A stretch of 64,000 bases of DNA from an uncultured Tateyamaria sp. GTDB lineage: Bacteria > Pseudomonadota > Alphaproteobacteria > Rhodobacterales > Rhodobacteraceae. The translations under genes and the position numbers were made by a program. Every line of letters starts with the position of its first letter. Positions within the stretch are counted from its first letter, which is position 1. The notes beneath the pieces are model-generated. The model did not search any database. It was not told the DNA's origin and was given only the letters and a program-made list of their open reading frames with translations. The stretch covers positions 124,001 through 188,000 of the forward strand of contig NZ_CANKXW010000003.1 in NCBI RefSeq assembly GCF_947487805.1, written 5' to 3'. Positions 8,892 to 17,500 of this stretch are shown one piece after another.

Positions 8892-10640
8892 ATGTCAGAC
8901 GAGACCCAAACATATCAGGTTCTGGCCCGCAAATACCGGCCCGAAACCTTTGCCGATCTGGTCGGTCAGGACGCGATGGTGCGGACGCTGAAAAACGCGT
9001 TCGAGGCCGACCGAATCGCGCAGGCCTTTGTGATGACCGGCATCCGCGGCACCGGCAAGACGACCACGGCCCGGATCATCGCCAAGGGGATGAACTGCAT
9101 CGGCCCCGACGGGACAGGCGGCCCCACAACCGAACCTTGCGGGCAGTGCGAACACTGCGTCGCGATCATGGAAGGGCGGCATGTCGACGTGCTCGAGATG
9201 GACGCCGCCTCCAACACCTCCGTCAATGATATCCGCGAGATCATCGACAGCGTACACTATCGTGCGGCCTCTGCGCGCTACAAGATCTACATCATCGACG
9301 AAGTGCACATGCTGTCCACCAGCGCCTTCAACGCGCTTTTGAAAACGCTCGAAGAGCCACCCGCCCACGTCAAGTTCATCTTTGCCACGACCGAGATCCG
9401 CAAGGTGCCCGTCACGGTCCTGTCACGGTGCCAACGGTTTGACCTGCGCCGGATCGAGCCCGAGGTGATGATCGCCCTGATGCGCAAGATCGCGACCGCC
9501 GAAGGGGCCGAGATTGCTGATGACGCGCTGGCGCTGATCACCCGCGCCGCCGAAGGGTCGGCGCGCGATGCCACGTCTTTGCTTGATCAGGCGATATCGC
9601 ATGGTGCGGGCGAAACCACCGCGGATCAGGTGCGCGCCATGCTGGGTCTGGCCGACCGGGGCCGGGTGCTCGATCTCTTTGACATGATCCTCAAAGGCGA
9701 TGCCCACGGCGCGCTGACCGAACTGGGCGGGCAATATGCCGATGGTGCCGACCCGATGGCCGTGCTGCGCGACCTCGCCGAGATCACGCACTGGGTGTCC
9801 GTGGTCAAGATCACCCCCGAGGCCGCCGACGATCCGACCATCTCTCCGGACGAACGCAGCCGCGGTCTGACCATGGCCGAGGCGCTGCCGATGCGGGTGC
9901 TGACGCGGCTGTGGCAGATGCTGCTCAAGGCGCTGGACGAGGTCGCCGCCGCCCCCAACGCCATGATGGCCGCCGAGATGGCGATCATCCGCCTGACCCA
10001 TGTGGCCGACCTGCCCAGCCCTGACGAGCTGGTCCGCAAGCTGCAAAACGCAACCCCGCCCCCGGCCGCCGCACCTGCGCCAAGCGGGGGGTCTGCATCG
10101 TCGGGCGGTGTGCAAGCGGTGCAGCAAGCCCAGACCCGCATGGCCGCGCAGCCCAACGCCTCAGGCCAGACCACGGCGCTGGCCCGTGACGTCGACGCCG
10201 CACTCGCGCGGTACCCGACCTTTGAACACGTGCTCGAGTTGATCCGCGCCAATCGGGACGTCAAGCTGCTGGTCGAGGTTGAAACCACGCTGCGCCTCGC
10301 CGCCTACCAGCCGGGCCGCATCGAATTCGTGCCCACCGAAAACGCGCCGCGCGATCTGGCGCAACGGCTGGGGCAACGGCTGCAACTGTGGACGGGCAAC
10401 CGCTGGGGCGTGTCGGTCGTCAACGAGGGCGGCGGCAAGACCATCGCCGAGGTGCGCGACGCCGAAGAGCTGGCGCTGAAGTCGCAGGCCGAGGCGCACC
10501 CGCTGGTGCAGGCCGTTCTGGCCCAGTTCCCCAAGGCGCGGATCACCGCGATCCGCACCGCCGAAGAGATCGCGAACGAGGCCCATATCGAGGCCCTGCC
10601 GGAGGTGGATGACGAGTGGGACCCGTTCGAAGAAGACTGA
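8892..10640 (+). CDS. dnaX: DNA polymerase III subunits gamma/tau
   Basis: Clamp-loader ATPase of 582 residues. It begins with YQVLARKYRPETFADLVGQ, then Walker A GIRGTGKTT (50-58), a zinc cluster around C83, C86 and C89, Walker B with IIDEVHML, and the sensor LSRCQRFDLRRI. A Pro/Ala/Ser-rich linker (about 390-440) leads to a tau-like C-terminus. I see no obvious slippery A-run that would give a gamma frameshift product. ATG 8892 is chosen because family similarity starts there; the open frame upstream crosses the ypfJ promoter. It is first of the conserved dnaX-ebfC-recR order. Confidence 0.95.
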   Translation: MSDETQTYQVLARKYRPETFADLVGQDAMVRTLKNAFEADRIAQAFVMTGIRGTGKTTTARIIAKGMNCIGPDGTGGPTTEPCGQCEHCVAIMEGRHVDVLEMDAASNTSVNDIREIIDSVHYRAASARYKIYIIDEVHMLSTSAFNALLKTLEEPPAHVKFIFATTEIRKVPVTVLSRCQRFDLRRIEPEVMIALMRKIATAEGAEIADDALALITRAAEGSARDATSLLDQAISHGAGETTADQVRAMLGLADRGRVLDLFDMILKGDAHGALTELGGQYADGADPMAVLRDLAEITHWVSVVKITPEAADDPTISPDERSRGLTMAEALPMRVLTRLWQMLLKALDEVAAAPNAMMAAEMAIIRLTHVADLPSPDELVRKLQNATPPPAAAPAPSGGSASSGGVQAVQQAQTRMAAQPNASGQTTALARDVDAALARYPTFEHVLELIRANRDVKLLVEVETTLRLAAYQPGRIEFVPTENAPRDLAQRLGQRLQLWTGNRWGVSVVNEGGGKTIAEVRDAEELALKSQAEAHPLVQAVLAQFPKARITAIRTAEEIANEAHIEALPEVDDEWDPFEED

Positions 10641-11065
10641 TATCCGGCACTCTGTCCCCGCGGGGACAGCTCTATGCCCTTGGAACAGCTGTATCTTTTT
10701 TTCCGCGCGCCGCATGGGCGGAGGTCTGCGACAAGCCCTATCCCGACTGGGACGGCACGCGCGTCACCGCGCTGGGTGAGGCGGTCAGCCTGTTCACGTC
10801 GCCTGCGGGCATTGCCCTGCTGCTCATGTCGCTGGTGGCGCTGCGGTTCCGGCAGCAATGGGTCGGGCTGGCCGCGGTGATCCTGTGGACGGTGTTCATC
10901 ACCGTGGTCACCATGGCCGACCCCACCGGCCTGCGTGCCGACATGCTGGCCGAGGGCTGTGTCGGCGCACCCACCTTGTTCATCGTGGCCGTGGCTGCGA
11001 TATGTGTGGCGATTGTTTTATGGACCAAGCCGCGTTCGGGCGGCGCAGACGGATCGGAGACTTAG
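10616..11065 (+). CDS. Small integral membrane protein, function unknown
   Basis: A frame of 149 codons starting at a GTG (10616) inside the end of dnaX, with GGAGG at 10601-10605 ten bases ahead. It shows a basic head, a possible signal segment ending in AAWA, two Cys (EVC and EGC), and three hydrophobic helices: LFTSPAGIALLLMSLVAL, WVGLAAVILWTVFITVV and APTLFIVAVAAICVAIVL. The stop is one base before the ebfC ATG, suggesting translational coupling within dnaX-X-ebfC. I do not recognise the family. The real start could be further downstream. Confidence 0.6.
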   Translation: MGPVRRRLISGTLSPRGQLYALGTAVSFFPRAAWAEVCDKPYPDWDGTRVTALGEAVSLFTSPAGIALLLMSLVALRFRQQWVGLAAVILWTVFITVVTMADPTGLRADMLAEGCVGAPTLFIVAVAAICVAIVLWTKPRSGGADGSET

Positions 11066-11066
11066 G

Positions 11067-11411
11067 ATGCTCAAAGGACTTGGCGGGCTCGGCGACATGG
11101 CCGGGATGATGAAAAAAGCGCAGGAAATGCAGACCAAGATGGCCGAGATGCAGGACGAGCTGCACAATGTCATGGTCACCGGCGAAAGCGGCGCGGGTCT
11201 GGTCAAGGCGACGGCGACGGCCAAGGGCGAGTTGACCGCGCTCGACATCGATCCGTCGATCTTTAACGGCGATGACAAGGAAGTGGTCGAGGACCTGATC
11301 CTTGCCGCGATCAAGGATGCCCAGGCCAAGGCCGCCGAAAAGGCGCAGGAAGAAATGGGCAAGCTGACCGAAGGGCTGGGCCTGCCGGCGGGGATGAAAC
11401 TGCCCTTTTAG
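11067..11411 (+). CDS. ebfC: Nucleoid-associated protein, YbaB/EbfC family
   Basis: DNA-binding protein of 114 residues, dimeric in known members. It starts MLKGLGGLGDMAGMMKKAQEMQ, then the conserved KMAEMQDEL helix, the GLVKATATAKGEL strand pair and DLILAAIKDAQAKAAEKAQEEM, ending in the family's short GLGLPAGMKLPF tail. The start at 11067 follows GGATCGGAGA and overlaps nothing. It is linked to dnaX and recR in many bacteria, as here, though a minus-strand gene separates it from recR. Confidence 0.94.
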   Translation: MLKGLGGLGDMAGMMKKAQEMQTKMAEMQDELHNVMVTGESGAGLVKATATAKGELTALDIDPSIFNGDDKEVVEDLILAAIKDAQAKAAEKAQEEMGKLTEGLGLPAGMKLPF

Positions 11412-12046
11412 GGCGCGCCCTCGGGCTTGTCGGGCACCTGGCTCATGTCGGCCCGCGCCGCCGACGGGCGGTTGCGGACATAGCGGCGCACCCCCAGCAG
11501 GAACGCCAGAAACGTCATGTAGACGGTGAATGTCAGGCTGAGCCGGGCGACGCCCTCGCGAAAGGTCAGGGCACGGGCGCCTTGGGTCGGGTCGCGGCGC
11601 GTGCCGTGTTCCGCACCCACGGCGGCATCCGCACCGCCAGCGACCTGACCCGACCCCGCGCAATCGGACTGGATCGCCGCACCCAGCCGCGCCACGGGGT
11701 CGCGCAGATCATCACTTAGCCGAATGCCACGCCCATCCGCCAGAGCCACCGCCACGTCGATCACGGCGGCGGCCGCACGGGCATCGCGGCGCGCCACATC
11801 CTGCGCCAGATGTTGTTTCAGCTGGTCCGGGACAATGCCACCCACCGTTCGGGCCAATCGGTTGCGGTGATGGATCGACACCTCGCCCCCCGCCTCCAGC
11901 ACAGCCAGCAGTGTGGTGTTCACACTGCGCAGCGGCGCGGGATAGGCGCAGGCCACGGCCAGCCCCGGCACCGCACAGATGATCCACGCCCAGATCAGGG
12001 CCATCCAAGTTCCACGATTCAAAACGCTGCGCCTTCTGCTGCCCAT
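11408..12046 (-). CDS. Exported or membrane protein of unknown function
   Basis: Predicted 212-residue protein with an N-terminal hydrophobic segment (about 15-33, MALIWAWIICAVPGLAVAC) serving as signal peptide or anchor, a charged Ala/Asp-rich middle and a second membrane helix near 165-186 (LSLTFTVYMTFLAFLLGV). A soluble loop between two helices is the likely topology. It lies opposite to and between ebfC and recR, overlapping the ebfC stop by 4 bases. Not recognised. Confidence 0.65.
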   Translation of the reverse strand: MGSRRRSVLNRGTWMALIWAWIICAVPGLAVACAYPAPLRSVNTTLLAVLEAGGEVSIHHRNRLARTVGGIVPDQLKQHLAQDVARRDARAAAAVIDVAVALADGRGIRLSDDLRDPVARLGAAIQSDCAGSGQVAGGADAAVGAEHGTRRDPTQGARALTFREGVARLSLTFTVYMTFLAFLLGVRRYVRNRPSAARADMSQVPDKPEGAP

Positions 12047-12134
12047 GGCGGGACGCTAGTGATCTTTGGTTGAGATTGGGTGAACCCATATCACCCCTTT
12101 TTGTTCTGCGGAAAACGCAATAGGATTCAACGCC

Positions 12135-12728
12135 ATGAGCAGCACCCGCGACATTGACGCCCTGATCGAGATGATGGCGAAACTGCCCGGCCTTGGGCCA
12201 CGGTCCGCGCGGCGCGCGGTGCTGCACCTGATCCGCAAACGCGCGCTGTTGCTGACGCCGCTGGCCGATCTGATGCAGACCGTGGCGGCCACGGCCCGCG
12301 AATGCCTGAACTGTGGCAATGTCGGCACCACCGACATCTGCGACATCTGCACCTCGGAAAAGCGCGCAAATGGCGAGCTGTGCGTTGTCGAGGACGTAGC
12401 CGACCTGTGGGCGATGGAACGGTCAGGCGTGTTCAAGGGCCGCTATCACGTGCTGGGCGGGACGCTGTCGGCGCTGGACGCCATTGGCCCGCAGGAGTTG
12501 CGCATTCCGCGCCTGATCGACCGGGTCGCGACCGAAAATATCACCGAGGTGATCCTGGCGCTGAATGCCACGATCGACGGGCAGACCACGGCGCATTACA
12601 TTGCCGACCAGCTGGACGGGCAGGTCACGCTGACGTCACTGGCGCAGGGGGTGCCGATTGGCGGAGAGCTGGATTACCTCGACGATGGCACGATCACCGC
12701 CGCGCTGCGGGCGCGCAAGGCGCTCTAG
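12135..12728 (+). CDS. recR: Recombination mediator RecR
   Basis: Helps RecO load RecA at gaps. The 197 residues contain an HhH region ([19 protein letters not shown], 14-32), a C4 zinc finger (C57, C60, C69, C72), and a Toprim domain starting [17 protein letters not shown] (82-98) with the later [10 protein letters not shown] stretch. The length is the family norm. ATG 12135 follows the divergent minus gene by 88 bases. The stop overlaps the convergent threonine aldolase stop by 4 bases (CTAG). Confidence 0.96.
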   Translation: MSSTRDIDALIEMMAKLPGLGPRSARRAVLHLIRKRALLLTPLADLMQTVAATARECLNCGNVGTTDICDICTSEKRANGELCVVEDVADLWAMERSGVFKGRYHVLGGTLSALDAIGPQELRIPRLIDRVATENITEVILALNATIDGQTTAHYIADQLDGQVTLTSLAQGVPIGGELDYLDDGTITAALRARKAL

Positions 12729-13768
12729 CCGCCGAAAAAGCTGCGGAACCCGTCGGTTGCCGCTGTCAGCCCCGCCTCGGTCACATCCTTGTGCAGCACC
12801 AGGCGCGTGGTTCCGGTGGCCCCGCTGAGGGTGACGCCATGGGCCGCCATGTGCTGTTGCAGGGCCGGGGTCACGCCGCCATCGGGTGTGAAAAAGATCA
12901 TGTTCGTCGCCTGATCCACCGTGCCGAATTGCGACAGGGTCTGGCCCAGCCGTTCGGCGCGGGCGCGGTCCTCGGACAGGCGCATAACGTTGTGGTCCAG
13001 CGCGTGCAGGCCCGCCGCCGCCAGAATGCCCGACTGGCGCGTGCCGCCGCCCAGCATCTTGCGCCAGCGCCGCGCCCGGTCGATCAGGTCGCGCGGCCCC
13101 ACAAGAACCGAACCGACGGGCGCGCCCAGCCCCTTGGACAGGCAGATCGACACGGTATCGACGATCCCCGCAAGGTCCTGTTCGGCGCAACCCAGCGCCT
13201 CGACCGCATTGAAAAACCGCGCGCCGTCCAGATGCACCGACAGCCCCGCCGCCCGCGCCGCATCCGCCGCCGCCCGGCACCGATCCAGAGACACCGCGTG
13301 GCCGTTATGCGTGTTCTCGAGGCACAAAAGGCGGGTGATCGCATGATGCGAATCGTCATCCTTGATCGCCGCCGTGACCGCACGGGCCTCGAGCGCGCCG
13401 TCCTCGGCCACCGCCAGCGGATCAAGCGCAATGCCTCCCAGCACCGACGCGCCCGCGGCCTCGTATTTGTAGACGTGGTAGCCGCGCCCCACGAGGATCT
13501 CTTCGCCCCGCGCGCAATGGCTGAGCAGCCCCACCAGGTTGCTTTGCGTACCCGAAGTCAGGAACAGCCCCGCCTCCTTGCCCAGCCGTTCGGCCAGCGT
13601 CTCCTCGAGCCGGGTGACGGTCGGGTCCTCGCCGTAGACATCGTCGCCCACGGCGGCATCGGCCATCACCGCGCGCATGGCCGCATCGGGGGCAGTGACC
13701 GTGTCACTGCGCAAATCCGCCAGAACAGGGACGGCAGGCGCGGTATCGACAGAGGCGTATTGGTTCAT
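12725..13768 (-). CDS. ltaE: Low-specificity L-threonine aldolase
   Basis: PLP enzyme of 347 residues cleaving threonine/allo-threonine to glycine and acetaldehyde. It shows [14 protein letters not shown] (18-31), [24 protein letters not shown] (70-81), [10 protein letters not shown] (179-188) and the PLP lysine in [12 protein letters not shown] (K212). I take ATG 13768 (MNQYASV), with AAAGG about 9 bases ahead, over one 7 codons upstream. The first 15 residues are not part of the fold. It is downstream on the minus strand from trcR, separated by a terminator. Confidence 0.92.
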   Translation of the reverse strand: MNQYASVDTAPAVPVLADLRSDTVTAPDAAMRAVMADAAVGDDVYGEDPTVTRLEETLAERLGKEAGLFLTSGTQSNLVGLLSHCARGEEILVGRGYHVYKYEAAGASVLGGIALDPLAVAEDGALEARAVTAAIKDDDSHHAITRLLCLENTHNGHAVSLDRCRAAADAARAAGLSVHLDGARFFNAVEALGCAEQDLAGIVDTVSICLSKGLGAPVGSVLVGPRDLIDRARRWRKMLGGGTRQSGILAAAGLHALDHNVMRLSEDRARAERLGQTLSQFGTVDQATNMIFFTPDGGVTPALQQHMAAHGVTLSGATGTTRLVLHKDVTEAGLTAATDGFRSFFGG

Positions 13769-13790
13769 CGGAACGGACCTTTGCAGCAAT

Positions 13791-13824
13791 AAAAAACGGG
13801 CACGCCCACACTAGGCGCGCCCGT
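13791..13824 (-). terminator. Rho-independent terminator of trcR
   Basis: CGGGCACGCC (13797-13806) pairs with GGCGCGCCCG (13814-13823). On the minus strand the stem runs straight into TTTTTT. It is 25 bases past the trcR stop. Confidence 0.88.
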
Positions 13825-13848
13825 ATCCGAGTGACAAGCCGGTTTGCC

Positions 13849-14607
13849 TCAGGGCTGTTCGTCTTCGTCGTCGCCACCGCCCTTGGGCAGGTTGAACAGG
13901 CTGTCCGCATCCACGAGGGTCGAGGTGTCGTCCTCGTCATCATCCTCGACATCCATCGACAGCGAGAACGTCTCGAGCCCTTCGATGGCGGTGGGGATCT
14001 TGGGCTCGGCCTCCATGCCGAGGCTTTGTTCGGTGCTGACCAGCTTGCGGCGTTCATCATCCGACATCACGGCCCCGTCGGCGGCCTTCTTGGCGGCGGC
14101 CTTTTGCACGGCGGCGTCCAGCTCCGTCTGCTTGGTCAGGCCGAGTGCCACCGGATCCACCGGCTGGATGTTCGAGATGTTCCAGTGCGTACGCTCGCGA
14201 ATCGACTGGATCGTCGGCTTGGTCGTGCCAACCAGCTTCGAGATCTGGCCATCGGTCAGCTCGGGGTGGAACTTGACCAGCCAGTAGATCGCGGCGGGAC
14301 GGTCCTGACGCTTGGACAGCGGGGTATAACGCGGGCCGCGGCGCTTTTCCTCGCCCACGGCGGCGGCGTTGAATTTCAGGCTCAGCTTGTGCAGCGGGTT
14401 CTTTTCCGCCTCGTCGATCTCACCTTGGGTCAACTGATTGTTTGCAATCGGATCAAAGCCCTTGACCCCTGCCGCCACATCGCCGTCCGCGATGCCCTGC
14501 ACTTCCAGCTCGTGCATGCCGACGAAATCCGCGATCTGCTTGAAGCTGATCGTCGTGTTGTCCACCAGCCAGACGGCGGTGGCCTTGGCCATGATCGGTT
14601 TTGCCAT
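13849..14607 (-). CDS. trcR: Cell-cycle transcriptional regulator TrcR (DUF1013)
   Basis: Alphaproteobacterial DUF1013 protein of 252 residues. An HTH-like core covers ATAVWLVDNTTISFKQIADFVGMHELEV and, further on, the second helical motif GQISKLVGTTKPTIQSIRERTHW. The tail is strongly acidic (DVEDDDEDD, GGGDDEDEQ). TrcR homologues act with CtrA/GcrA-era cell-cycle control; this is known for the family, not shown here. The start at 14607 is favoured because AAGGAG lies 7 bases upstream; the ATG at 14613 would have 1 base. The long upstream frame to 15258 is antisense to the RNase gene and rejected. Confidence 0.9.
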   Translation of the reverse strand: MAKPIMAKATAVWLVDNTTISFKQIADFVGMHELEVQGIADGDVAAGVKGFDPIANNQLTQGEIDEAEKNPLHKLSLKFNAAAVGEEKRRGPRYTPLSKRQDRPAAIYWLVKFHPELTDGQISKLVGTTKPTIQSIRERTHWNISNIQPVDPVALGLTKQTELDAAVQKAAAKKAADGAVMSDDERRKLVSTEQSLGMEAEPKIPTAIEGLETFSLSMDVEDDDEDDTSTLVDADSLFNLPKGGGDDEDEQP

Positions 14608-14733
14608 TGTCATGCTCCTTCGCGCATATCTGTCCCGTCGCCTGAAATCGGCGGCCTTGGCGTCCAAGGCGGGTTTCCGTTGTGGGGGAACTTGGACGCG
14701 ATATAGTCGCGCCAACGGAAAAAGGAAAGCCTT

Positions 14734-15369
14734 ATGCGCATTGTGTTGATCTGGATGATGATGTGGCTGCCCGGCTGGGCCACGGCCGAAGGCGAGCGCG
14801 CGGGCACATTCGACTACTACGTCCTTTCGCTCAGCTGGTCGCCGAACTGGTGCGCCTACGAAGGCGACGCGCGCGGATCGGATCAATGCGACGCACGCCA
14901 CGACCACGGCTGGATCCTGCACGGGCTGTGGCCACAGTTCCACCGCGGCTTCCCCTCTTACTGCCGCACCGCCGAACGCGCCCCCAGCCGTGCGATGACG
15001 CGCGACATGGCCGACATCATGGGCACGTCCGGCCTCGCCTGGCACCAATGGAAGAAACACGGGGTCTGCACCGGCCTCTCGGCGCCCGCCTACTACGCGC
15101 TCTCGCGCGAGGCCTATGCCCGCGTCACCCGCCCGGCCGTCTTTCGCAAGCTGGACAAGACCGTGCGCCTGCCCGCCTCGGTGGTCGAGGATGCGTTTCT
15201 GCAAGCCAACCCGGATATGGAACCCGACGGCGTCACCATCACCTGCCGCGACGGCCACATTCAGGAGGCGCGCATCTGCCTGAGCCGCGACCTCGACCCC
15301 GTGCCCTGCGGCCGCGACGTCGTGCGCGACTGCACGGCGCGCGACGCGCTCTTCACGCCGGTCCGCTAG
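14734..15369 (+). CDS. Ribonuclease T2 family protein, exported
   Basis: Secreted RNase of 211 residues. The signal peptide is about residues 1-18 (cleavage near GWATA). CAS I is WILHGLWPQF (60-69, H63) and CAS II is WHQWKKHGVC (103-112, H104 and H109). Seven or more cysteines suit a periplasmic disulfide-bonded enzyme. In the CAS II block of studied T2 enzymes the residue after the first His is a Glu important for catalysis; here it is Gln (Q105). The stop overlaps the convergent oxidoreductase stop by 4 bases. Confidence 0.9.
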   Translation: MRIVLIWMMMWLPGWATAEGERAGTFDYYVLSLSWSPNWCAYEGDARGSDQCDARHDHGWILHGLWPQFHRGFPSYCRTAERAPSRAMTRDMADIMGTSGLAWHQWKKHGVCTGLSAPAYYALSREAYARVTRPAVFRKLDKTVRLPASVVEDAFLQANPDMEPDGVTITCRDGHIQEARICLSRDLDPVPCGRDVVRDCTARDALFTPVR

Positions 15370-16340
15370 ATCTCGATCACCGTCGACCCGGTGGTCTGGC
15401 GTGCCTCCAGCGCGCGGTGCGCTTCGGCCACGTCATCCAGCTTGAACCGCTGGTCGATGCGCAATGTCACGTCGCCCGCAATGACCTTGCCGAACAGCCG
15501 GTCCGCCATCGCCCGCAGCGTGTCGGGATTGCTGATATGGGTGAACAGGGTGGGCCGCGTGATCTTCAGCGATCCCTTCTGCCCCAGAAGGCCGATGTTC
15601 AGCGGCGGCACCGGGCCGGACGCATTGCCAAAGGACATGAACATCCCCAACGGCTTGAGACAATCAAGCGACCCGTCAAACGTGTCCTTGCCCACGGCAT
15701 CCATCACGACATCCACCCCGACATCTCCGGTCAGCTCCCGCACACGCGGCACGAAATTCTCGGCCCGGTAGTCAATGCAATGGGCCGCCCCATGCGCCAG
15801 CGCCAATGCGCATTTCTCCGGCCCGCCGGCGGTTCCTATCAGGGTAATGCCCTCCGACCGGGCCCACTGGCAGGCGATCAGACCAACGCCACCCGCCGCC
15901 GCCTGGAACAACACCGTGTCGCCTGCAGCCAAGGGCGCGGTCCGGTGAAACAGGTACTCCGTGGTCAACCCCTTGAGCATCATCGCCGCGGCCACATCAA
16001 ACGGCACCGCATCGGGCAGCTTGACCACTTGCGCGGCAGGCATCACCCGCGCCTCCGCATAGGCACCGGGCGGCATCGCGGCATAGGCCGCACGATCCCC
16101 AACCGCCAGATGGTCAACACCCTCGCCCACCGCATCGACAACACCCGCGGCCTCCATGCCCAGCGCATGCGGCAAGTCCATCGGGTAGAGCCCCGTGCGC
16201 TGATACACATCTATGAAATTCAGCCCGATGGCCTTGTGCACGATCCGGATCTCGCCGGGGCCGGGCTCCCCAACCGCCTGATCCACGATGCGGAACTGCT
16301 CTGGCCCGCCATGTTCCTCGATGATCGCCGTCTTTGCCAT
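15366..16340 (-). CDS. qor: NADPH:quinone oxidoreductase, zeta-crystallin type
   Basis: Zinc-free MDR enzyme of 324 residues reducing quinones with NADPH. It shows IEEHGGPEQFRIVD at the start, KAIGLNFIDVYQRTGLYP (the QOR signature), GMEAAGVVDAVGEGV, and the Rossmann stretch VLFQAAAGGVGLIACQWA. The start at 16340 (MAKTAIIEE) fits the family; 17 upstream residues to 16391 run through a hairpin repeat. It lies 68 bases downstream of a second, distantly related MDR gene. Confidence 0.9.
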   Translation of the reverse strand: MAKTAIIEEHGGPEQFRIVDQAVGEPGPGEIRIVHKAIGLNFIDVYQRTGLYPMDLPHALGMEAAGVVDAVGEGVDHLAVGDRAAYAAMPPGAYAEARVMPAAQVVKLPDAVPFDVAAAMMLKGLTTEYLFHRTAPLAAGDTVLFQAAAGGVGLIACQWARSEGITLIGTAGGPEKCALALAHGAAHCIDYRAENFVPRVRELTGDVGVDVVMDAVGKDTFDGSLDCLKPLGMFMSFGNASGPVPPLNIGLLGQKGSLKITRPTLFTHISNPDTLRAMADRLFGKVIAGDVTLRIDQRFKLDDVAEAHRALEARQTTGSTVIEI

Positions 16341-16362
16341 GGTCTGTCCTTCCTTTCGCGTC

Positions 16363-16410
16363 AAATACCTTGGGGGTGAGGTGCACCGCACCGAGGGGGC
16401 AACGCCCCCT
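16363..16410. repeat. Intergenic GC hairpin element with AAATACCTTGGGGGT lead
   Basis: AAATACCTTGGGGGT (16363-16377) is followed by a perfect stem AGGGGGC (16394-16400) / GCCCCCT (16404-16410). The stem overlaps the stop of the upstream quinone oxidoreductase. A similar lead plus hairpin is at 38098-38130. Confidence 0.6.
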
Positions 16411-17401
16411 AGTCACCGCCTGCCACCGCCAGAACGATCTTGCCGATATGGTCCGAGCTTTCCATCCGCGCATGTGCCTCTGCCGCCTGGGTCAGCGCAA
16501 ATTCGGAATCCATCACCGGACCGATGCGCCCCGCCGCCAGCAACGGCCAGACCGCCTCACGCAAATCCTGCGCAATCCGGGCCTTGGCCAGATCGCTTTG
16601 CGGACGCAGGGTGCTGCCGGTCATGGTCAGACGCCGGGTCATCAGCTGCACCATGTTCAGCTCGACCTTGGGGCCCTGCAAAAACGCGATCTGCACCAGC
16701 CGCCCGTCATCGGCCAGCGCTGACAGGTTGCGCGGGATATAGGGCCCGCCCACCATGTCGAGGATGAGATCCGCACCACCCTCTTCCTTCATCCGAGCCA
16801 CAAAATCGGTGTCGCGATAGTTCATCGCCACCTCCGCGCCCAGATCCCGGCAGGCCTGACACTTTTCTTCGGACCCGGCAGTGGCAAAGACGCGCGCGCC
16901 GAAATGATGCGCCAGCTGGATGGCCGTCGTGCCGATGCCGGACGATCCACCATGCACCAGAAATCGCTCGCCGCCCTTCAGACCACCACGGGTGAAGACA
17001 TTTGACCAGACGGTGAAATAGGTCTCGGGCAGGCAGGCTGCCTGTTTCAGGCTCAGACCCTCTGGCACGGGCAGGCAATGCGCGGCCGGGGTCGCCACAT
17101 ATTGCGCATAGCCCCCACCGGGCAAAAGCGCACAGACCCGGTCGCCCACGGCCCAGCCGCTCACGCCCGGACCGATGGCGGCAATGGTGCCCGACGCCTC
17201 CAGCCCCGGCAGGTCGCTGGCGCCGGGTGGCGGATTGTAGAGGCCTGCGCGTTGCAGCGCATCGGGCCGGTTGACCCCGGCCCAGGCCACCGCGATCACC
17301 ACCTGCCCATGGCCAGGCGCGGGCCGCGCGCGCATCACGGGCGTCAGCACCTCGGGGCCACCGGGCTTTGAAATCTCGATTGCCTGCATCTCGTCCGCCA
17401 T
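16409..17401 (-). CDS. NAD(P)H quinone oxidoreductase, PIG3/TP53I3 family MDR
   Basis: MDR enzyme of 330 residues. It begins MQAIEISKPGGPEVL after a short MADE head and has WAGVNRPDALQRAGLYNPPPGASDLPGLEASG, the PIG3-branch pattern, then ACLPETYFTVWSNVF and the nucleotide-binding FLVHGGSSGIGTTAIQLA. There are no zinc-binding Cys clusters. Typical members reduce ortho-quinones. It probably shares a transcript with the qor gene downstream. The start codon at 17401 is an ATG, with GAGGGAG about 9 bases upstream on the coding strand. Confidence 0.88.
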   Translation of the reverse strand: MADEMQAIEISKPGGPEVLTPVMRARPAPGHGQVVIAVAWAGVNRPDALQRAGLYNPPPGASDLPGLEASGTIAAIGPGVSGWAVGDRVCALLPGGGYAQYVATPAAHCLPVPEGLSLKQAACLPETYFTVWSNVFTRGGLKGGERFLVHGGSSGIGTTAIQLAHHFGARVFATAGSEEKCQACRDLGAEVAMNYRDTDFVARMKEEGGADLILDMVGGPYIPRNLSALADDGRLVQIAFLQGPKVELNMVQLMTRRLTMTGSTLRPQSDLAKARIAQDLREAVWPLLAAGRIGPVMDSEFALTQAAEAHARMESSDHIGKIVLAVAGGD

Positions 17402-17500
17402 GGTGGTCGCTCCCTCTGTCGCCTGTTGCGCCCACCGTATCCCGTTTCAAATCCGGAAAGGAACCGAAATGCGCGGACCGATCGACATCACCGCACGGCG

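Noticed and set aside
10674..10880. Frame MPLEQLYLFFRAP after dnaX
   Set aside because: Shares DNA with the better supported frame at 10616, which has a Shine-Dalgarno, membrane helices and coupling to ebfC.
12302..13792. Plus-strand frame of 496 codons over recR and threonine aldolase
   Set aside because: It runs in a shifted frame through recR and antisense to ltaE. Arg/His-rich composition, no fold.
14608..15258. N-terminal extension of trcR to 469 codons
   Set aside because: The extension is antisense to RNase T2, which has a clear signal peptide and catalytic motifs. The AAGGAG-led ATG at 14607 is the family start.
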